Source of the DNA: Thermoplasmata archaeon
Lineage (GTDB): Archaea > Thermoplasmatota > Thermoplasmata > Thermoplasmatales > Thermoplasmataceae
Length of the DNA stretch: 8,554 nt
NCBI GenBank assembly: GCA_021797025.1
Contig: JAKAAK010000137.1
Span: forward strand, 1-8,554
Reading direction: 5' to 3'
Part shown: in pieces, positions 5,089-8,554 of the stretch
Position numbering within the stretch: position 1 is the first letter of the stretch
Layout: the number at the start of each line of letters is the position of its first letter
The notes under the pieces: model-generated
What the model saw: only the letters and a program-made list of their open reading frames with translations
Told to the model about the DNA's origin: nothing
Databases searched by the model: none
Translations under genes and position numbers: made by a program

Positions 5089-7014
5089 ATGAAAGACACG
5101 CTTCCTGTAGATGAGAAATACAGAATACATATGACAAAATATTTTGAGGAATATGAAAAATCATTCAAAGAGTCTGAAAGTTTCTGGAAAGAAAAAGCAA
5201 AATTAATAGACTGGTTTGCACCATTCGGTCAGGTTCTGGACGAATCCGGAAAACCTTTTTACAAATGGTTTGTGAATGGCAAAACAAATATGTCATATAA
5301 CTGCCTGGATAGGTATATCAACAATGAGAAGAGGAACAAGGTTGCCTTTATCTGGATACCGGAAACCGGAGAAGAGAAAGTGATCACATATTTCGGGCTT
5401 TACAGACGGGTAAATGCTCTGGCGAAGGCACTTCTCAATCTTGGTGTAAAGAAGGGTGAGGGAGTAACCATATATCTTCCAATGATTCTGGAAGCACCTA
5501 TAGCTATGCTCGCATGTACCAGAATCGGGGCGGTATTCAACGTTGTATTCTCCGGATTCGGTGAGGAAGCACTGGCACAGAGGATAGATGATTCAGGATC
5601 TAGAACCATCATTACTGCGGACGGCGGCTTCAGGAAAGGAAAAATGGTACACCTGAAGAAAATAGTTGATGCGGCAATAGACCTCAGCAGGGGCGTCGAT
5701 AATGTTATAGTTGTAAAAAATACAAAGGAGAGTATTAAAATGGAATCCGGGCGTGACTACTATTATGATGATATAATAGAGGATTCATACGTCAAGCCGG
5801 CTGAACTTGATTCAAATGACCCGCTCTTCATATTATACACATCCGGAACTACAGGAAGACCCAAGGGAATAGTACATGGCAATGGTGGATACCCTGTATG
5901 GATAGCAAATACCATGAAGTGGGCATTCAATCCCGGGGAGGAGGATAGATGGTGGTGTGCAGCAGATATAGGCTGGATAACCGGACATAGCTATATAGTA
6001 TTTGCACCGCTGCTTTTAGGTGTAACATCCATAATGTATGAGGGGGCAATAGATTTCCCGAAGCCAGATAGGATGTGGGATATTGTTGAACGTTACGGTG
6101 TGAATATGCTATATACATCCCCCACGGCAATCAGGCTTTTAATGAAATATGGTGATAAATATCCATTGATGCATGACCTTTCATCACTAAAGGTGCTCGG
6201 CACCGTGGGAGAGCCCATAAACCCTGCTGCATGGCACTGGTTCTACGAGGAAATAGGAAAGAGCAGATGCCCGATCATAGACACATACTGGCAAACCGAG
6301 ACAGGAGGATTCACAATAGCACCATCCATGAAACTGGGAATGCCGGATTTAAAGCCAGGGTCAGCCACATTCCCCATGCCGGGCATTTTCCCGGAGATAC
6401 TGAGAGAGGATGGGAAACCTGCAAAGAGTGGAGAAAAGGGGTATATTGTAATAGACAGGCCATGGCCCGGGCTAATGCTCACGGTAAACAACGACGACAA
6501 AAGATACCAAGAAGTTTATTTCTCCAAATTCCCCGGAAAATACCTAATGGGTGATTATGCTATAAAGGACGAGGACGATTATTACTGGCTCCTGGGCAGA
6601 AGCGATGAGGTATTGAAGGTCTCTGGCCACAGAATAGGTACAATAGAAATCGAGGATGGCCTGGTATCTATGAGGGAAATAGCTGAGGCAGCAGTGTTTG
6701 GCAAGCCCGATACCATAAAGGGCGATACCATCATAGCTTTTGTAACCCTCAAGGAAGGTTATGAAAAGAGCAGTGAATTAATAGATTCATTGAAAAAACG
6801 TATGAGGACTGAACTTGGGCCAATCATGGTTCCTGAGGAAATACACATAGTTGAATCCCTGCCGAAAACAAGGTCGGGAAAAATTATGAGGCGTGTAATC
6901 AAGGCAGTGTACTTGAATCAGGTAACCGGGGATATCAGTACTCTGGAAAATGAGGCATCCGTTGAGGAGATCCAGAGGGCCATGGAAATAATCAGAAAAG
7001 GAACAGGCGATTAA
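5089..7014 (+). CDS. acs: Acetyl-CoA synthetase, AMP-forming
   Basis: This 641-residue cytoplasmic enzyme converts acetate, ATP and CoA to acetyl-CoA, AMP and pyrophosphate by way of acetyl-AMP. The ACS N-terminal segment covers about 15-75. The P-loop-like YTSGTTGRPKG is at 250-260, GWITGHSY at 295-302, GTVGEPINP at 371-379, and DTYWQTETGG at 398-407. Trp401 matches the tryptophan that limits the acyl pocket to acetate in Salmonella Acs, and Val373 matches its Val386, so acetate is more likely than propionate; the Ile297 that replaces a Val in that pocket leaves some doubt. The hinge Asp506 lies in GRSDEVLKVSGHR (503-515). Lys598 in PKTRSGKIMRR is the catalytic lysine, silenced by acetylation in many homologues. 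Start ATG 5089 is chosen from the TATA spacing. Convergent with the next gene, eight bases apart. Confidence 0.93.
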   Translation: MKDTLPVDEKYRIHMTKYFEEYEKSFKESESFWKEKAKLIDWFAPFGQVLDESGKPFYKWFVNGKTNMSYNCLDRYINNEKRNKVAFIWIPETGEEKVITYFGLYRRVNALAKALLNLGVKKGEGVTIYLPMILEAPIAMLACTRIGAVFNVVFSGFGEEALAQRIDDSGSRTIITADGGFRKGKMVHLKKIVDAAIDLSRGVDNVIVVKNTKESIKMESGRDYYYDDIIEDSYVKPAELDSNDPLFILYTSGTTGRPKGIVHGNGGYPVWIANTMKWAFNPGEEDRWWCAADIGWITGHSYIVFAPLLLGVTSIMYEGAIDFPKPDRMWDIVERYGVNMLYTSPTAIRLLMKYGDKYPLMHDLSSLKVLGTVGEPINPAAWHWFYEEIGKSRCPIIDTYWQTETGGFTIAPSMKLGMPDLKPGSATFPMPGIFPEILREDGKPAKSGEKGYIVIDRPWPGLMLTVNNDDKRYQEVYFSKFPGKYLMGDYAIKDEDDYYWLLGRSDEVLKVSGHRIGTIEIEDGLVSMREIAEAAVFGKPDTIKGDTIIAFVTLKEGYEKSSELIDSLKKRMRTELGPIMVPEEIHIVESLPKTRSGKIMRRVIKAVYLNQVTGDISTLENEASVEEIQRAMEIIRKGTGD

Positions 7015-7022
7015 CAACCCCC

Positions 7023-7337
7023 TTATTTTTTAATAAATTTTAATAAAATTGGAATTTTCATGAGCGTATCCGGGCTATCCACAATCAGATGCTCCAGTAG
7101 TTTTTTGTAAGGATCAAATCTATCGATATGTATCTCATATCTGTCCAGAAATTCCACCACATGTATGCCGAAGGTTGCATCCTGAACACTTGCCCGATAG
7201 TCACTGATCTGCCCTCTTATCTTACCGACAGATCGGAAGAAAATTCCTGATTCCATGGGATTTCCCACAGATTTTGGCACATCAATTTTCCCATATGCAA
7301 GTGCCACAGCGCATAAGGAATTCCAATTATCGAACAC
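7023..7337 (-). CDS. Conserved-looking protein of unknown function, 104 residues
   Basis: I do not recognise this protein. It starts at GTG (7337) with a TATA box centred 24-25 bases upstream on the minus strand, and runs to a TAA eight bases from the acs stop. The sequence has balanced, protein-like composition: a first part with SVGNPMESGIFFRSVGKIRG (23-42), a middle alternating pattern ATFGIHVVEFLDRYEIHIDRF (54-74) that suggests two or three beta strands, and a Lys/Leu-rich C-terminal helix (77 to the end). One Cys (residue 9); no signal peptide or membrane segment. It does not overlap the neighbouring genes, and its frame carries a matching promoter, which is why I accept it. An in-frame start upstream of GTG would need a rare codon such as ATT before the stop at about 7365-7367. 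Function unknown. Confidence 0.65.
   Translation of the reverse strand: MFDNWNSLCAVALAYGKIDVPKSVGNPMESGIFFRSVGKIRGQISDYRASVQDATFGIHVVEFLDRYEIHIDRFDPYKKLLEHLIVDSPDTLMKIPILLKFIKK
7026..7042 (+). terminator. Possible T-rich terminator after acs
   Basis: A T6 run (7026-7031) and a T4 run (7038-7041) follow the acs stop within 12 bases. Read on the other strand the same bases encode the C-terminal Leu-Lys-Phe-Ile-Lys-Lys of the convergent gene, so any acs terminator must lie within that gene. The evidence is compositional only. Confidence 0.3.
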
Positions 7338-7356
7338 AATTAAGGAGATAAAGATA

Positions 7357-7366
7357 TTATTTAATT
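7357..7366 (-). promoter_or_regulatory. TATA box for the 104-residue minus-strand gene
   Basis: On the minus strand this reads AATTAAATAA, centred 24-25 bases before the GTG start at 7337. It matches the sequence and spacing of the plus-strand promoters and supports both the gene and its GTG start. Confidence 0.55.
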
Positions 7367-7397
7367 ATTGTTATTTCATGAATCTAATATTTATAAT

Positions 7398-7435
7398 CGG
7401 ATTCCTGTTAATGAATAATTCCATATATTAATCCG
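7398..7435. repeat. Inverted repeat CGGATT / AATCCG in the divergent promoter region
   Basis: Perfect 6-base arms (7398-7403 and 7430-7435) are separated by 26 bases, between the promoters of the minus-strand gene and the permease. The GC-containing arms stand out in this AT-rich spacer. It ends 9 bases before the permease TATA box. A regulator site shared by the two divergent genes is possible but untested. Confidence 0.35.
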
Positions 7436-7444
7436 CCAAAAACA

Positions 7445-7452
7445 TTTATATA
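7445..7452 (+). promoter_or_regulatory. TATA box for the amino-acid permease gene
   Basis: TTTATATA is centred about 27 bases before the ATG at 7476 and is preceded by the A-rich AAAAAC (7438-7443), which fits a TFB-recognition element. The transcript would start at or within a few bases of the ATG. Confidence 0.7.
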
Positions 7453-7454
7453 CC

Positions 7455-7469
7455 TTAGTACAATACTAA
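7455..7469. promoter_or_regulatory. Operator-like palindrome TTAGTA-CAA-TACTAA
   Basis: Perfect 6-base arms (7455-7460 and 7464-7469) around a 3-base centre sit between the permease TATA box and its probable transcription start. A protein bound here would block the polymerase, so a repressor site (for example of an Lrp/AsnC- or MarR-like dimer) is a reasonable inference. No other copy was seen in the window. Confidence 0.45.
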
Positions 7470-7475
7470 TTGCCT

Positions 7476-8554
7476 ATGGATAATAATAAATCTAAAGATA
7501 TTCCTGAAACTTTAAAGAGAGGTCAGGTGGGTACATTCGGAGCAATTGCAGAGGAAATTTCTGCCATGGCACCTGCCTGCGATTCAGTGGCATTTGTTGT
7601 TGCATCTGCAGCATTTGCATTCTTTTTAACTCCACTATCATTTATAATAGCAACATTAACAATGTTTCTTGAAGTCAATACTCTTTACCATCTGTCGAAG
7701 AGGCATGCTAGTGCTGGAGGTTATTACGGATATGTTGCCACAGCTTTCGGTCCTACTCCGGCGATCTTTTCAGGATTAATGTACCCATTTTATCAGATAG
7801 TAAGCACAGCTGCAATCCCCGTCTTCGTTGCGGGTGTTGTTCTTCCCGGGGTTGTGCAGTACTTTATACATGTTGGAATGCCGGCATGGATATGGATTCC
7901 ATTCATTCTCGTATTTATCGTAGTTCCGATTGCGGTTGCAATAATTGGAATTAGGCCGCAGATGAAATATATTAGAGTAGCAGCATTTTTTGAAATTATA
8001 TTTTTAATTGTTTTATCCACAATAATTATAATAAAAGCACCGGACAATACTGTAAATGTATTCAATCCTTATAGTTTTCCACAGTATAGATCATGGTTTT
8101 CAGCTGAGGGCGGGCCAATTGCTGGTGTCGGCCTGGGAATGGTATTCGGGCTTACAAGTTTTATTGGCTATGGTGGGTCAGCGCCATTAGGTGAAGAGGC
8201 AACGCATCCTAAGGCTATTACCAGATCTCTTGTTTTTGGTCTTCTGATTACCGGAATAACCTTGACTGAAGTATCATATGCACAGATAGTAGGATGGGGG
8301 ATACCACTTATGCAATCCTTTACAAGCAGTGCAATTCCAGGGGTTATCACTGCCACCATATATACCGGTGCAGTTGGGGGTATAATGTTCTCTCTGGTAG
8401 CTTTCAACTCTGCATTTTCAGACTCTGTAGCCATGCAATCCAATGGAGGAAGAGTTTATTATGCTATGGGCCGTGATTATATACTACCAAAATTCTTTTC
8501 AAAGATCCATAAAAAATATCAGACGCCTTCCAATGCCTTAATATTCGTAGCCAC
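7476..8554 (+). CDS. APC-superfamily amino-acid permease (N-terminal part, runs off the window)
   Basis: The frame is open from ATG 7476 to the window end (359 codons plus two bases), so the C-terminal transmembrane part is missing. After a short polar N-terminus come about eight hydrophobic spans, roughly at 20-48, 50-68, 95-125, 137-160, 167-187, 213-235, 250-275 and 288-318; the ninth begins near 352. EEISAMAPACDSV (26-38) lies in the first span, where the family's helix is broken for substrate binding. GLTSFIGYGGSAPLGEEATHP (225-245) is the sixth-span motif and its following loop. SNGGRVYYAMGRDYILPKFF (322-341) with Lys345 and TPSNA (350-354) is the highly conserved cytoplasmic loop of amino-acid permeases. 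It probably imports amino acids with protons; the substrate cannot be read from the sequence. It has its own promoter and an operator-like palindrome. Confidence 0.9.
   Translation, partial: MDNNKSKDIPETLKRGQVGTFGAIAEEISAMAPACDSVAFVVASAAFAFFLTPLSFIIATLTMFLEVNTLYHLSKRHASAGGYYGYVATAFGPTPAIFSGLMYPFYQIVSTAAIPVFVAGVVLPGVVQYFIHVGMPAWIWIPFILVFIVVPIAVAIIGIRPQMKYIRVAAFFEIIFLIVLSTIIIIKAPDNTVNVFNPYSFPQYRSWFSAEGGPIAGVGLGMVFGLTSFIGYGGSAPLGEEATHPKAITRSLVFGLLITGITLTEVSYAQIVGWGIPLMQSFTSSAIPGVITATIYTGAVGGIMFSLVAFNSAFSDSVAMQSNGGRVYYAMGRDYILPKFFSKIHKKYQTPSNALIFVA

Noticed and set aside
6231..6554. 107-codon plus-strand frame inside acs
   Set aside because: It is embedded in another frame of a well-conserved gene, is unusually rich in Arg, Gly and His, and has no promoter.
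7793..8443. Minus-strand frames (7793-8065 and 8168-8443) inside the permease gene
   Set aside because: They are antisense shadows of hydrophobic membrane-span codons, with no promoter or motif.
1..8554. tRNA or rRNA genes, CRISPR arrays, insertion sequences, prophage or toxin-antitoxin genes
   Set aside because: None was seen: no spaced repeat array, no terminal inverted repeats with a transposase, and no cloverleaf-like GC-rich segment in the spacers.

Overview
The window looks like a piece of chromosome from an acidophilic, cell-wall-less euryarchaeon of the Thermoplasmatales (Ferroplasma/Acidiplasma/Thermoplasma relatives). This assignment is inferred from the proteins, the AT-rich spacers, heavy use of ATA, AGA and AGG codons, and promoter layout: nearly every first gene has an archaeal TATA box centred about 24-27 bases before its start codon, the spacing expected of leaderless mRNAs. 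No organism name can be proved from the sequence alone.

Layout, left to right. 105-2417 (+): a complete adenosylcobalamin-dependent (class II) ribonucleotide reductase with an N-terminal ATP-cone. 2470-2745 (+): a 91-residue acidic, helical protein of unknown function. 2840-4446 (+): a two-gene operon for both subunits of an electron transfer flavoprotein (etfB then etfA, overlapping by ATGA). 4447-4666: the largest spacer (220 bases), with one inverted repeat and no convincing gene. 4667-4984 (+): a 105-residue DsrE/DsrF-like protein with one cysteine. 5089-7014 (+): an AMP-forming acetyl-CoA synthetase. 7023-7337 (-): a 104-residue unknown protein, tail to tail with the synthetase gene. 7476 to the window edge (+): the first 359 residues of an APC-superfamily amino-acid permease.

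Taken together these are mostly core metabolism: deoxynucleotide synthesis, flavin-based electron transfer (probably from acyl-CoA or similar dehydrogenases elsewhere in the genome), acetate activation to acetyl-CoA, and amino-acid uptake, as expected of a heterotroph living on peptides and organic acids. Apart from etfBA, each gene seems to have its own promoter. No RNA gene, CRISPR array, insertion sequence or phage element was seen, and no clear new multi-gene system. The best leads are regulatory and structural details: a 9-base motif shared by the etfB and acetyl-CoA synthetase promoters, operator-like palindromes before the permease and the synthetase, a shortened nucleotide-binding loop in EtfB, a short in-frame duplication in EtfA, and two unknown small proteins.
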